From contig JAVEDB010000175.1 in NCBI GenBank assembly GCA_030841185.1, positions 1-33,621 on the forward strand: 33,621 nucleotides of DNA. The letters are read 5' to 3'. The position numbers were made by a program, and so were the translations under genes. The notes beneath the pieces are model-generated. The model saw nothing but the letters and a program-made list of their open reading frames with translations, was not told where the DNA came from and did no database searches. This document shows, piece after piece, positions 8,877 through 18,418 of the stretch. The stretch's first letter is position 1, and each line of letters starts with the position of its first letter. Source of the DNA: Actinomycetota bacterium (GTDB taxonomy: Bacteria; Actinomycetota; Actinomycetes; JACCUZ01).

Positions 8877-10458
8877 GCAAACCGTGCGTAGTCTCCGCGT
8901 CACGATTCTCGTATCCCTCCTTCTGGTGGCCGCCGTCCTGATCGTCGGCATCCAGTCGCTGCGGCCCAAGCCGACCGAGGCGCACATCGAGGGTCCAGCG
9001 GAACGCACGCTGCTCAACGCGGCCCAGGCGCGTGATCTGCAGTTCCGGGTCACCCCGGGGGCCGGGGTCGACCTCGCGCGGGTGTCTGTCGCCGTCGACG
9101 GACGCCCGGTCGCGATGCGACAGGAGTCGCGTCACCTCGTGGTTCGCCCCGGAGCGCTGCGCGACGGCGGGCACGTCCTCGTGGTCACGGTTGCCAAGAG
9201 CGGTCCGTTCGGGAAGGCGGCCAGCACTCGGCGTACCTTCTCTGTCGACTCCGCTCCCCCCGCGATGACCCTTCCGGACTTGATGCAGGCGGCCTCGCTG
9301 CGCGGCTCGTTCCCGGTGACCGGCACCGTCACCGGTGCCACGTCCGTGACGGTGAACGGCACCGCGGCGACGGTCACCGGCGACTCCTTCACGGCCACCC
9401 TGGCGAACCCGCCGGTCTTCGTGCGGGTCGAGGCCCGCGACAAGGCCGGCAACGTCCAGCGCCGGGACGTGCCGGTTTCCGTGCGTCACCCGGGCATGCG
9501 GGCCGTGCACCTCACCGCGCTCGGCTGGACCTCGCACAAGCTGCGCGACCCGATCCTCGCGTTGGCCAAGCAGGGACGAATCGACACGATCGAGCTCGAC
9601 ATCAAGGATGAGGACGGCCTCATCGGCTACGCCTCGGCGCTCCCGCAGGCGCGGACCATCCACTCAGCGACCGGCTACTACGACGCGCGCAAGGTGCTCG
9701 ACGAGCTGCACGGCCTGCACATCCGGGTGGTGGGGCGCATCGTCGCGTTCCGCGACCCGAAGCTGGGCCAGTGGGCGTGGAAAAACGGCCACCGCGACTG
9801 GGTCATCCAGACCAGTGACGGCAAGGCGTACGGCGGGAAGTACGGCGCGATGTCGTTCACCAACCCGTTCAACGCGGACGTCCGTCGCTACAACGTGGAG
9901 CTGGCGACCGAGGCGGCGAAGCTCGGCTTCGACGACATCCTCTACGACTACGTGCGCCGGCCGGACGGGAAGCTGAGCGGCTTCCACTTCGCCGGGGCCA
10001 CGGGCACGCCGGAACAGGCCATCGTCGGCTTCGTCAAGGAGAGCCGGGAGTCGGTCCGGGCGGCTGGTGCGTTCCTCGGTGCGTCCGTCTACGGGATCGC
10101 CGCGACCCGGCCGACGGAGATCGCGCAGGACATTCCGCAAATCGCCCAGTACGCCGACTTCATCGCGCCGATGGTGTACCCGTCGCACTGGGGCCCGGGC
10201 GAGTACAACGTGCCGAACCCGAACAAGAACCCGTACGCGATCGTGAAGCGGTCACTGGCGGACTTCGGCCGGATCACCAAGGGCACCGACAGCCAGATCA
10301 TGCCGTGGCTGCAGGACTTCTCACTCGGCGTGACCTACGGCCCGGCGCAGGTGGCGGCCCAGATCCGCGCGGCGCACGAGAACGGGATGGACTCGTTCCT
10401 GTTGTGGAACGCGCAAGCGCGCTATCACGGGGCGGCGCTCGCACCAAAGAAGAAGTAG
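8875..10458 (+). CDS. Putative glycoside hydrolase (DUF4015/PF13200-like) with N-terminal TM/signal anchor and Ig-like domain
   Basis: MQTVRSLRVTILVSLLLVAAVLIVG anchor; FPVTGTVTGATSVTVNGTAATV Ig-like segment; MRAVHLTALGWTSHKL...IDTIELDIKDEDGLIGY...VRVVGRIVAFRDPKLG...YDYVRRPDG...FIAPMVYPSHWGPGEY typical of DUF4015. Start could be ATG 8875 or GTG 8884. Confidence 0.85.
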   Translation: MQTVRSLRVTILVSLLLVAAVLIVGIQSLRPKPTEAHIEGPAERTLLNAAQARDLQFRVTPGAGVDLARVSVAVDGRPVAMRQESRHLVVRPGALRDGGHVLVVTVAKSGPFGKAASTRRTFSVDSAPPAMTLPDLMQAASLRGSFPVTGTVTGATSVTVNGTAATVTGDSFTATLANPPVFVRVEARDKAGNVQRRDVPVSVRHPGMRAVHLTALGWTSHKLRDPILALAKQGRIDTIELDIKDEDGLIGYASALPQARTIHSATGYYDARKVLDELHGLHIRVVGRIVAFRDPKLGQWAWKNGHRDWVIQTSDGKAYGGKYGAMSFTNPFNADVRRYNVELATEAAKLGFDDILYDYVRRPDGKLSGFHFAGATGTPEQAIVGFVKESRESVRAAGAFLGASVYGIAATRPTEIAQDIPQIAQYADFIAPMVYPSHWGPGEYNVPNPNKNPYAIVKRSLADFGRITKGTDSQIMPWLQDFSLGVTYGPAQVAAQIRAAHENGMDSFLLWNAQARYHGAALAPKKK

Positions 10459-10479
10459 CGCGGTGAAAGCCGTGTCGGG

Positions 10480-11385
10480 CTAGGCGGCGTCGCGGCGGCG
10501 GAGAACGGCGGCACCGAGCCCGGTGAGGATCAGACCGACGATCAGCGCGGCGAGGGGACCATAGAGCGAGGCATTGCGGATGTCGCGGATGCCCTTCTTG
10601 GCGAGATTGGCCTGCCTGGTCTGGGTGAGGTCGTTGAACGTCAACGTCACGCCGACCAGGGTGGTCTTGTCGGCACCGGACGCGTCGCGGAGCACCTGGT
10701 GCTGCTGCTCCTGACCCTTGATGATGACCCCGGTCCTGGGCTCGACCCAGACCGTGCGCGTGTTGTCGTAGAAGCGGGGTGAAACCACTGAAGCCTCTGT
10801 CGAGCCGACGAGGTTGCCGGGCACCTCGAGCACGCCGATCTGAACCGGTTCGACCCGCTGCTGGAATCGGTAGACCGTGAGCCCCTTGATGCGCTCCTGC
10901 GACTTGTAGACCATCGCCGATGCGGCCTTGGCCGTCGTGTCGAAGAACTGGTAGGTCGTCTTCTTCGTGTTGAAGGGGAACTTGTAGCTGAGACCCTTGT
11001 GCTTCGTCGGAACCCCGTCGACTGCCTCACCGCAGCAGTTGACCGCCTCGGCTGTCTTGCGGTCCCACGCGACGCGGTCAACGGTCGTGTTGACCATCTT
11101 GCCGCTTCCGTCGCTGAGCACGACCGACTCGTCCCAGACGCCGACGTTGTCGCTGCTCGCAACGACGTCGCCGCGGAGTCGCCGGTGCGCAACCAGCGCG
11201 ACATCGTGGCGCTCGGTCAGCGTGACCGGGTCGAAGACGGTGCCCGTGCCCGGCGCGATGCTCTCGGCGTACTGGTTGATCGGGGTCTTGGCGAGGTTCG
11301 GGTAGACGTAGAAGCGCAGCATGGGCGCGGCCACGATCAGTGCAACGCCCAGCGCGAGCAGGACCAGGCTGGCAATGCGACGCAT
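10480..11385 (-). CDS. DUF3068 (PorA-family-like) membrane protein
   Basis: 301 aa from ATG 11385: MRRIASLVLLALGVALIVAAPMLRFYVYPNLAKTPINQY...; N- and C-terminal TM helices flanking a large exported domain, as in actinobacterial DUF3068 proteins. Confidence 0.8.
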   Translation of the reverse strand: MRRIASLVLLALGVALIVAAPMLRFYVYPNLAKTPINQYAESIAPGTGTVFDPVTLTERHDVALVAHRRLRGDVVASSDNVGVWDESVVLSDGSGKMVNTTVDRVAWDRKTAEAVNCCGEAVDGVPTKHKGLSYKFPFNTKKTTYQFFDTTAKAASAMVYKSQERIKGLTVYRFQQRVEPVQIGVLEVPGNLVGSTEASVVSPRFYDNTRTVWVEPRTGVIIKGQEQQHQVLRDASGADKTTLVGVTLTFNDLTQTRQANLAKKGIRDIRNASLYGPLAALIVGLILTGLGAAVLRRRDAA

Positions 11386-11437
11386 AGGGGCTCCGAGGTT
11401 CGAGCGCGGACCGGGGAACCGGACGGGCGCGAGGCTA

Positions 11438-14400
11438 TCAGCGAGTGAGGCGTCGGGGCCGTGATTGCCGACCGACCCGGCCGACGGAGTTTGCGCCCAG
11501 CACGGCGCCAAGGGCCACGAGAGCGGCGACATCGGCCACCGGGACGGTGCCGGAAGCGGACCAACCCCGCCATTCGGCGAGCGCGAGGACGATTGCGGCA
11601 ATCCCGGCTCCACTGGCGACGACAACTGCGGCCGCACGCTGACGCCACCCCGCGACGGCCGCGGCAAGAACGACCACAAGCGCGCCCAACAAGCCCCCCA
11701 GTGCGAGGCCGACGAGGACGACGAGAACGACGCCCACCCGTGGCGACCAGCGACGTGCGCGCCCCGCCACCGGGCCCGGTCGATCGGGGGCGAGCGCCAG
11801 TCCGAGCAGCACGAGCACGCCCAGTGCCCCGAACAACAGCGCGCCCCGCAACCACCGCCCGGGCGCGTAGTCCAGCGTGACGTCCCCCGCGCGTCCAGCA
11901 GGAACCACCCAGCCCTGCGCCCAGCCGTCGACGGTGACAGCCCGCAGCGACTGCCCCGCGAGTGTCGCCCGCCAGCCCGGGTTGGCGTTCTCCCGTACGA
12001 CGAGCATCGTGGCCGGCCCTGCCGTCATCCGGATGACGCGATGCTCGGCCGACCAGCGAACGACGCGCTCGGCCCGGGCCGATCCTTCCTGCGCCGCTGC
12101 GCCGGCGGACAGCAGAACGCGCTGCGCCGACATGCTCGGTGAGTCCTTCAGCTGGATGCGGTGCTCCCCCGCAACCAGCGTGAGGCCGCCCTGCTGGCAG
12201 GAGACCAGTCGCAGCGGCCGCCCCGACAGCGCATCGCCCACGGTCCCCTGGACGGCGGTGGGCACCGGGCGTCCGTCCACCCACAGCTCCGGCCCGAAAC
12301 CGCACACCGCGCCGGTCGGCGACGCCGAGTCGACAGGACGCAGCAGATAGGTCAGCGCCGGGATCTGCAGCTCCGACACGGCGACGGGCACCGTGCTGTA
12401 CTCCCCGGTGCTCGGATCGCGGACGAGGGCGGGATCGCGAGTCGGGAACCGCAGCGTGATCCGGTCCGTCCGGATCGCGGCGAAGTGGGCCTCACCGCCG
12501 GCGCCGAGACTCGCGGTCCGCACTCCTTGCCGGCTGCTCACCTGAACACTCGTCGGTCGCGATGCCACCAGGCCGGCGGCGAAGAGGACCGTGAGACGGT
12601 CGATCACGACCGGCCGGCCCCATTTCAGCTCGAGCCGTGGATCCGCGTCGCCCACTCCCGCGATCCAGGCGGTCCCCACGTCGCCGTCGACGGCTGCCCT
12701 AGGACGCGCCACTGCGTCGGGGACGTACGTCGAGGTCGCGCTGACGTCGACCGAGTCCAAGGGTTCGAGCAGCGCGTCCAGCGACGGGCCTGACCTGGCC
12801 AGCACGGTTCCCGACACCTGTAGCCGCTGAGTCTGGGGCACCGTGATCGTCCGGTCTATCCCGGCGGACTCCTCACCCTGCCTCCAGCGTCCGGGGTCGC
12901 AGACCGCCCGGCCCACCGACAGGCTGCACGCATCACGCGCCCCCGCGACCCGGGTCAGCAGGTAGTCCGGGCGCGCGCTCGGAGCGGGCGGCGTCACGAG
13001 CGTCCGCTCCGGCCGGACCCCGGGAACGACAAGGTCGATGATGCCCGCGAGGCCACGCGCCTTCGCGCCGTCTGCGGTGGCGGTCACCGTCAGGCGAAGG
13101 ACCCTTGTCCGGCCGGGCGCCGCGTCCAGCACCTGGTTGCCCTCACCCGCACGCACGGCGGTCGACCGTTCCCCCTTGTCGGTGCGAACCGTCACTCGCG
13201 TCACCCGACTGCCGATCAGGAAGTTGTCCGCCAGGGCGACGGTCAGGCCGGCAGGATCGACCTGATCGTCGAAGCGAAGCTCGATCCACTCGTTGACCGG
13301 CCCGTGCGAGCCGGCCGACAGCCACTCGGTCGCCGGATCGCCGTCCACCGCGGCGAACGGCTGGTGCGACGGCGACTGGTAGACCAGCGCGTTGACGTCC
13401 GAGGCCGACGACGACGCCTGCACGTCGGCGATGCCGACATACCGAGCCACCGTCAATCCGTGCTCAGTGCCGTCAGGCAGCCGGTCGTGCGCGCGCCGCG
13501 CGACCCGAAACGGGTCGGTTGCAGTCAGCGTCTGCGACCCGCCGTCGACGGCCCGACCCAGATCGCGCTCGCGTCGGCGCAGACCGTCTGTGACGAGGCC
13601 GCGTCGTTGCGCGGGGTCCAGCACCTGGGCCTCACCGGAGAGCAGCGTGGGTTGCTCGGGACCGACGGCCCCGGCGCCCAGCGCGTCAAGAACCGACTCC
13701 GGGCCGCCGGCCAGGGTCACGGTGTCCGCGAGCGGCGTGGCCGCGACGAGCGATGGCTGGCCCGAGGTGACCGCGTAGACCTCGACCGAGCGGAGCCCTG
13801 ACTCCAAGCCGTGCCCGACGACGGCGGTGCCACCACCGGTCCCGGCCCGGACGGTCGGTCCGAATGCCACGACGCGGCGCAGTCCCGGCGAGGCCGTCAA
13901 CGTGGCGCGGGCCGCCCCGGGCGACGTCGCGCCGGTGCGAACCCAATCCAGATCGCTGCGCAGGACGACGTGGGTGACCCCCATGCGCGCGAGGTACGCC
14001 GCCAACCCGGGGGCGGGCCTGGCGTCGGCGAGGACCTGCTCCACAGCGTCCAGCGCCCGTACCGTCCCCGCCCCGGTCAGCGGCACCAGGTTGCGGACGG
14101 CCCAGGGGGTACGAGCCAACGGCTGCATCGGCTCGTCGATCGTGCGCCCCCAGGTGTACTCGGCGAAGCCGCTGCCCGGGACGAGCAACGCTCGGCCGCC
14201 GTCACCCTGCTGGTCGAGGTACGCGGCCGTCTGCCGCCACCATGCGGGGATCCCCTGCGCGCTGCCCGCGGCATAAAGATGTCCGGACAGGACGGGGACC
14301 GCCGAAACCGCAGTAGCCGTCGCCAGCAGCAGCACGAGGCCCTGGCGCAGGGACGAGCCGCGCACCCGTCCGAGCAGGTGAGCAGCGCCGAGCAGCAGCG

Positions 14401-15547
14401 GCAGTCGCAGCAGCGGGTCGAACTTCTGCAGGTTCCGCAGCGGAGCCAGCGAACCGTCAAGCAGATCGCGCGCGAGACCGTCCCACGGCGCCGAGACAAC
14501 ACCTGCATGGCCGAACGTGACGAGGGCCAGCCCGATCACGAGGCCGGCCAGCCACACCTGACGGTACGGAATGGACCGACGGCCGGCGCCCACCAGGCCG
14601 ACCAGCCCGAGGACGACGGGGACGCCGGCCGCCAGCACCAGCCACGGTGAGGTCGCCACCTCGTAGCCGGCGCGCCACCACGGACGGCCGGCGATCAGCA
14701 GGCGGGGCACCCAGTCCTCGGCACCACGAAGCGTGTCCGCGGTCCCCGTGGTGCTGGTCGTACCGGCAGCCGTCTCGATCCAGTCCAGGAACGGCGGGCT
14801 GAACCGCCCGAGCAGCAGCAATGGCACGACCCACCACAGCGTCGCGAGCGCGACGGCGGCGAACCACCACTGGACGAGCCGTCTGGGTGCGCGCCCCAGC
14901 CACAGCAGCAGGATGGGGAGCGGCAGCAGCACCAGGGACAGCGCCGCATTGACACCGCCCATGAGCAGCAGCGCCACCGCGGACCGTGCTGCGCAGCGGC
15001 GCGGTGGGCCACCGCGCAGCCCGTCGACGAGTGGCACCAGCACCCACGGGAGCAGCGCCCCTGCCTGCACGATCGGCGAGATCGGCCCGAGCTCGGCGAC
15101 GACCCGCGGCCCGATGGCATAGGCCAGTGCGGCGACCACCCGCGATGGCGTGGTCCCGATGCCGAGCCGACCGGCAAGCACGATGAACCCGGCGTACGCC
15201 GTGACGAGCAGCGTCGCGATCCACAACCGTTCCACGACCCACCCGGGCAGGCCGAGCAGCTCGCCGCCGGCGAAGAACGGACCCATCGGGAAGAGGTAGC
15301 CGTAGGCCTGGTTCTGCAACTGGCCGAAGGCACCGAGGGGATCCCACAGCGCGGTCGCCCGGCTGAGGAACTGGCCGGGTGCGACCTGCAGATCCAGCTT
15401 CGTGTCGAACACCAGGCGGCCGGGCTCCTGCGCGAACGCAAGCACGACCAGCAGGGCCGACATCACCAGATGCACCGGTGGAGGGGTCTGTCGCCCAAGG
15501 CGGAGGACCGGGAACGAGGTCCGAGGCAGGGTGGCGCGCTCGGTCAC
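11438..15547 (-). CDS. aftD: Alpha-(1->3)-arabinofuranosyltransferase family protein (AftD-like, DUF3367)
   Basis: About 1369 aa; GQFLSRATALWDPLGAFGQLQNQAYGYLFPMGPFFAGGELLGLPGWVVERLW is characteristic of AftD; discoidin-like regions (VYQSPSHQPFAAVDGDPATEWLSAG; PRAAVDGDVGTAWIAG); terminal TM helices. Start chosen as GTG 15547, overlapping the upstream stop. Confidence 0.88.
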   Translation of the reverse strand: MTERATLPRTSFPVLRLGRQTPPPVHLVMSALLVVLAFAQEPGRLVFDTKLDLQVAPGQFLSRATALWDPLGAFGQLQNQAYGYLFPMGPFFAGGELLGLPGWVVERLWIATLLVTAYAGFIVLAGRLGIGTTPSRVVAALAYAIGPRVVAELGPISPIVQAGALLPWVLVPLVDGLRGGPPRRCAARSAVALLLMGGVNAALSLVLLPLPILLLWLGRAPRRLVQWWFAAVALATLWWVVPLLLLGRFSPPFLDWIETAAGTTSTTGTADTLRGAEDWVPRLLIAGRPWWRAGYEVATSPWLVLAAGVPVVLGLVGLVGAGRRSIPYRQVWLAGLVIGLALVTFGHAGVVSAPWDGLARDLLDGSLAPLRNLQKFDPLLRLPLLLGAAHLLGRVRGSSLRQGLVLLLATATAVSAVPVLSGHLYAAGSAQGIPAWWRQTAAYLDQQGDGGRALLVPGSGFAEYTWGRTIDEPMQPLARTPWAVRNLVPLTGAGTVRALDAVEQVLADARPAPGLAAYLARMGVTHVVLRSDLDWVRTGATSPGAARATLTASPGLRRVVAFGPTVRAGTGGGTAVVGHGLESGLRSVEVYAVTSGQPSLVAATPLADTVTLAGGPESVLDALGAGAVGPEQPTLLSGEAQVLDPAQRRGLVTDGLRRRERDLGRAVDGGSQTLTATDPFRVARRAHDRLPDGTEHGLTVARYVGIADVQASSSASDVNALVYQSPSHQPFAAVDGDPATEWLSAGSHGPVNEWIELRFDDQVDPAGLTVALADNFLIGSRVTRVTVRTDKGERSTAVRAGEGNQVLDAAPGRTRVLRLTVTATADGAKARGLAGIIDLVVPGVRPERTLVTPPAPSARPDYLLTRVAGARDACSLSVGRAVCDPGRWRQGEESAGIDRTITVPQTQRLQVSGTVLARSGPSLDALLEPLDSVDVSATSTYVPDAVARPRAAVDGDVGTAWIAGVGDADPRLELKWGRPVVIDRLTVLFAAGLVASRPTSVQVSSRQGVRTASLGAGGEAHFAAIRTDRITLRFPTRDPALVRDPSTGEYSTVPVAVSELQIPALTYLLRPVDSASPTGAVCGFGPELWVDGRPVPTAVQGTVGDALSGRPLRLVSCQQGGLTLVAGEHRIQLKDSPSMSAQRVLLSAGAAAQEGSARAERVVRWSAEHRVIRMTAGPATMLVVRENANPGWRATLAGQSLRAVTVDGWAQGWVVPAGRAGDVTLDYAPGRWLRGALLFGALGVLVLLGLALAPDRPGPVAGRARRWSPRVGVVLVVLVGLALGGLLGALVVVLAAAVAGWRQRAAAVVVASGAGIAAIVLALAEWRGWSASGTVPVADVAALVALGAVLGANSVGRVGRQSRPRRLTR

Positions 15548-16281
15548 CGGCGTCTCAGCACCAGAGCCAGGTTCCAGGTGGCGACCTCCCGCAGCCCCGG
15601 TACCCGCACCACGGGAGCGGCCCAGCCGGGCAGGTACCTCGGCCGCGCGTCGATCAGCGTTGCGTGCGGCGTCGTCCTCGCCCAGCGCAACGCATCGGCG
15701 ACGCGCACGGCGAACAGCGACCGGCCGAAATCGTTCTTCGGCGGCCGGCCGTGTCGGCGCCGGTACCGGCGCGCCGCGCGCTCGCCGCCCAGGTAGTGCC
15801 AGGGGGCGGTCTCGTGCCCACCCCACGGGGACCACCAGCTGGTGAACGAGAGAAAGGCGATGCCCCCGGGGCGTGTCACCCGGACCATCTCCTCGGCCAT
15901 CCGCCACGGCTCGGGCACGTGCTCGAGGACGTTGGACGAGTAGGTCAGGTCCACCGTCCCGGACGCGACCGGCAACGCCATACCGCTGCCGAGCACGGTT
16001 CCCGGCTGGGGCTCGCCACGCGAGCTGAGCTCACCGAGATCGGAGTCGACGGCGTAGTAGCGCGCGCCGGCACCGTGGAACGCGTCACGGAAGTAACCCG
16101 GCCCCCCACCGACGTCGAGCACGACGGCGCCGGACAGGTCCCGGTAGCGAGAGACCTGGCGCACCGAGTCGGCCGCGAGCAGGCCGTAGAAGAGGTGCGG
16201 GTCGCTCTGCTCCTGGCGGAAGGCGCGGAAGAGCCGGACCGAACGGGCCAGCCCGTCGTCGCGACCGGGCGCCCAGTTCAT
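15544..16281 (-). CDS. Class I SAM-dependent methyltransferase (Methyltransf_11-like)
   Basis: 245 aa from ATG 16281: VVLDVGGGPGYFRDAF...VDLTYSSNVLEHVPEPWRMAEEMVRVTRPGG...SWWSPWGGHETAPWHYLGG. Confidence 0.88.
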   Translation of the reverse strand: MNWAPGRDDGLARSVRLFRAFRQEQSDPHLFYGLLAADSVRQVSRYRDLSGAVVLDVGGGPGYFRDAFHGAGARYYAVDSDLGELSSRGEPQPGTVLGSGMALPVASGTVDLTYSSNVLEHVPEPWRMAEEMVRVTRPGGIAFLSFTSWWSPWGGHETAPWHYLGGERAARRYRRRHGRPPKNDFGRSLFAVRVADALRWARTTPHATLIDARPRYLPGWAAPVVRVPGLREVATWNLALVLRRR

Positions 16282-16288
16282 CGTTGCG

Positions 16289-16320
16289 ATGCTAGTGGGC
16301 GGGTAGCGGTCCGTTACGCT
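16289..16320. promoter_or_regulatory. Predicted divergent promoter pair: minus -10 TAGCAT (16294-16289) and plus -10 TACGCT (16315-16320)
   Basis: Minus TAGCAT is 7 nt before ATG 16281; plus TACGCT lies 20 bp away facing the opposite direction. Confidence 0.4.
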
Positions 16321-16362
16321 CACTCGGCCCCAGACCGCCCGTCCCTGCGAGAGTCGAGCAAC

Positions 16363-17103
16363 GTGCCCAACGTGCCCTCCGCCCCCGACCCTGCATCGGG
16401 AGCTGCCGCACTCGAGGAGCTCTGGCGGCTGGTCGAACCATTCGGGGGCTGGCTCACCCGTGATCAGGCCGGCCGTCTCTGGGAAGCCGCGGCCGCAGTG
16501 CCGAACGGCGGGCGGATCGTCGAGATCGGGAGCCACCAGGCCAAGAGCACGGCGATCCTCGCGGCAGCGATGTCCTCGGGAGTCGGGCTCACGGCCATCG
16601 ACCCGTTCGACCCGGCCTTCGAGGCGGGCCACGACCAGGCAAGAACCGCGTTCGAGAACAACCTCCGCACGGTCCGGCTGCGGGACCGGGTCGACCTCGT
16701 CATGGCGCTGAGTCAGGACGTGCTGCACGGATGGGACCAGCCGATCGACCTGCTCTACATCGACGGTGCACACGACCCGACGTCGGTACGACGTGACCTG
16801 GGCTGGCTCGATCATGTCCGGCCCGGCGGGCAGGTCCTGGTGCACGACTCGTTCTCCTCGGTCGGCGTCACCGTCGTGCTCTACGGACGCGTTCTCCCGG
16901 ACCGCAGGCTCCGGTACACGGGACGCAGCGGCTCGTTGGCGGCCTTCCGCTGCGCCAGTCCCACGGCGGCGAGCCGGCTGGCAATGCTCGCGCAGCTCCC
17001 CTGGTTCATCCGCAACGTGGTGGTCAAGGTGGCTCGACGGCTGCACCTGATGCCGGTGGCCCGGCTGCTCGGCCACACCGACCCTCGCTACGACCCCTTC
17101 TGA
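16363..17103 (+). CDS. Class I SAM-dependent methyltransferase (Methyltransf_24-like)
   Basis: GGRIVEIGSHQAKSTAILAAAM...GLTAIDPFDP...DLLYIDGAHDPTSVRRDLGWLDHVRPGGQVLVHDSF. Listed ORF extends upstream over the antisense gene; GTG 16363 is the plausible start. Confidence 0.83.
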   Translation: MPNVPSAPDPASGAAALEELWRLVEPFGGWLTRDQAGRLWEAAAAVPNGGRIVEIGSHQAKSTAILAAAMSSGVGLTAIDPFDPAFEAGHDQARTAFENNLRTVRLRDRVDLVMALSQDVLHGWDQPIDLLYIDGAHDPTSVRRDLGWLDHVRPGGQVLVHDSFSSVGVTVVLYGRVLPDRRLRYTGRSGSLAAFRCASPTAASRLAMLAQLPWFIRNVVVKVARRLHLMPVARLLGHTDPRYDPF

Positions 17104-17114
17104 GCCGGCCGCAG

Positions 17115-18293
17115 ATGACCACCGAGCCGCCCCCGTTGCAGGTCCTGTTGCTCAACTGGCGCGACATACGCAACCCCGAGGGGGGCGGGTCCGAACGCTA
17201 CGTCGAGCGCGTCGCCGCGGGCCTTGCGGCGGCGGGGCACACGGTCACCATCTTCTGCGCGGCCCACCAGGATGCCCCTCGGGACGAGCACCGCGACGGC
17301 ATCCGGTACGTCCGCCGGGGAAACCGGCTCACCGTCTATCCGCGGGCTCTCATCGCGCTGGCGACGCGGCGGCTGGGCCGTCCCGACGTGGTGGTCGACA
17401 CCCAGAACGGCTTCCCGTTCTTCGCCCGGGTGGCCACCCGCCGACCCGTCGTGGTGCTGGTGCACCACGTGCACCGCGAGCAGTGGCCGGTCGTCTTCGG
17501 CCCCCGGCTCGCCCGGTTCGGGTGGTGGGTGGAGTCGTGGCTCGCGCCTCGAGTGTTCCGGGGCTGTCAGTACGTCGCCGTCTCCGAGTCCACCCGCCGC
17601 GAGCTCGCCGGCCTGGGCGTGGACCGCCGCACCATCGCGGTGGTCCACAACGGGACCGAGCCGGTGGCGCACCTGGCACTGCCTCGCGGGGCGAGTCCCG
17701 AGGTGGTCGTGCTGGGACGGCTGGTGCCGCACAAGCGCGTCGACCACGCACTGGAAGTCGTCGCGAAGCTGCGCGCCGAGATCCCCGCGATGCGCCTCAC
17801 AGTCGTGGGGGACGGCTGGTGGGCGGGACAACTGCATGCCGACGCCGAGCGGCTCGGCCTGACCGAGGTCGTGGAGTTCACCGGGCACGTGGACGAGGCG
17901 GTGAAGCACCGCCATCTCGCCCGCGCCTGGGCTATGGCACTTCCCTCGCTCAAGGAAGGCTGGGGCCTGGCCGTCCTGGAGGCGGCCGCCCACGGCGTAC
18001 CCACCGTTGCCTACCGGTCCGCGGGAGGCGTCACCGAGTCGGTGGTCGACGGGGTCAGCGGGATGCTGGTCGACGACTCCGTCGACGCGATGGCCGCCGC
18101 CCTCCGCACCCTGCTGACCGACGCAGCCGTTCGCACGGCCATGTCCCAAGGCGCCCGTGAGCACGCGGTCGGCTTCACCTGGGCCCAGACCACGGCCTCG
18201 TTCGAGCGGGTGCTCAGGGACGTGCTAGCGGGGCAACGCCACGGGGACTCGGACCCGGCCGTCGACTCGTCAGACGGTCAGTTGCTGCCGTAG
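17115..18293 (+). CDS. Glycosyltransferase family 4 (GT-B)
   Basis: VLLLNWRDIRNPEGGGSERYVERVAAGLAAAGHTVTIFCA...VHHVHREQWPVVFGP...SESTRRELAGLGV...PSLKEGWGLAVLEAAAHGVPTVAYRSAGG. Confidence 0.92.
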   Translation: MTTEPPPLQVLLLNWRDIRNPEGGGSERYVERVAAGLAAAGHTVTIFCAAHQDAPRDEHRDGIRYVRRGNRLTVYPRALIALATRRLGRPDVVVDTQNGFPFFARVATRRPVVVLVHHVHREQWPVVFGPRLARFGWWVESWLAPRVFRGCQYVAVSESTRRELAGLGVDRRTIAVVHNGTEPVAHLALPRGASPEVVVLGRLVPHKRVDHALEVVAKLRAEIPAMRLTVVGDGWWAGQLHADAERLGLTEVVEFTGHVDEAVKHRHLARAWAMALPSLKEGWGLAVLEAAAHGVPTVAYRSAGGVTESVVDGVSGMLVDDSVDAMAAALRTLLTDAAVRTAMSQGAREHAVGFTWAQTTASFERVLRDVLAGQRHGDSDPAVDSSDGQLLP

Positions 18294-18418
18294 ACGATGA
18301 TCGGCTTGGTGACCGGGTCGGGCTTCTGGGCGGCGACCTGCACGACAGCCACGCTGGACCCCACGGCGATCGCGATGCCGACGACGGCGGCGACCAGCAC
18401 TCCGATGAGAGGGGTCAT
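18278..18418 (-). CDS. Small membrane/secreted protein, DUF2613-like
   Basis: 46 aa MTPLIGVLVAAVVGIAIAVGSSVAVVQVAAQKPDPVTKPIIVYGSN; single TM/signal plus short tail ending YGSN, resembling mycobacterial Rv0236A-type proteins; ATGA overlap with the upstream gene. Confidence 0.7.
   Translation of the reverse strand: MTPLIGVLVAAVVGIAIAVGSSVAVVQVAAQKPDPVTKPIIVYGSN

Noticed and set aside
9321-9345. Inverted repeat GGCACCG-TCAC-CGGTGCC
   Set aside because: Falls inside the Ig-like coding region (repetitive VTGTVTGATSV); probably coding bias, not regulatory.
15379-16362. N-terminal extension of the plus-strand methyltransferase ORF
   Set aside because: Lies entirely antisense to the minus-strand methyltransferase and aftD start; GTG 16363 gives a normal-length protein.
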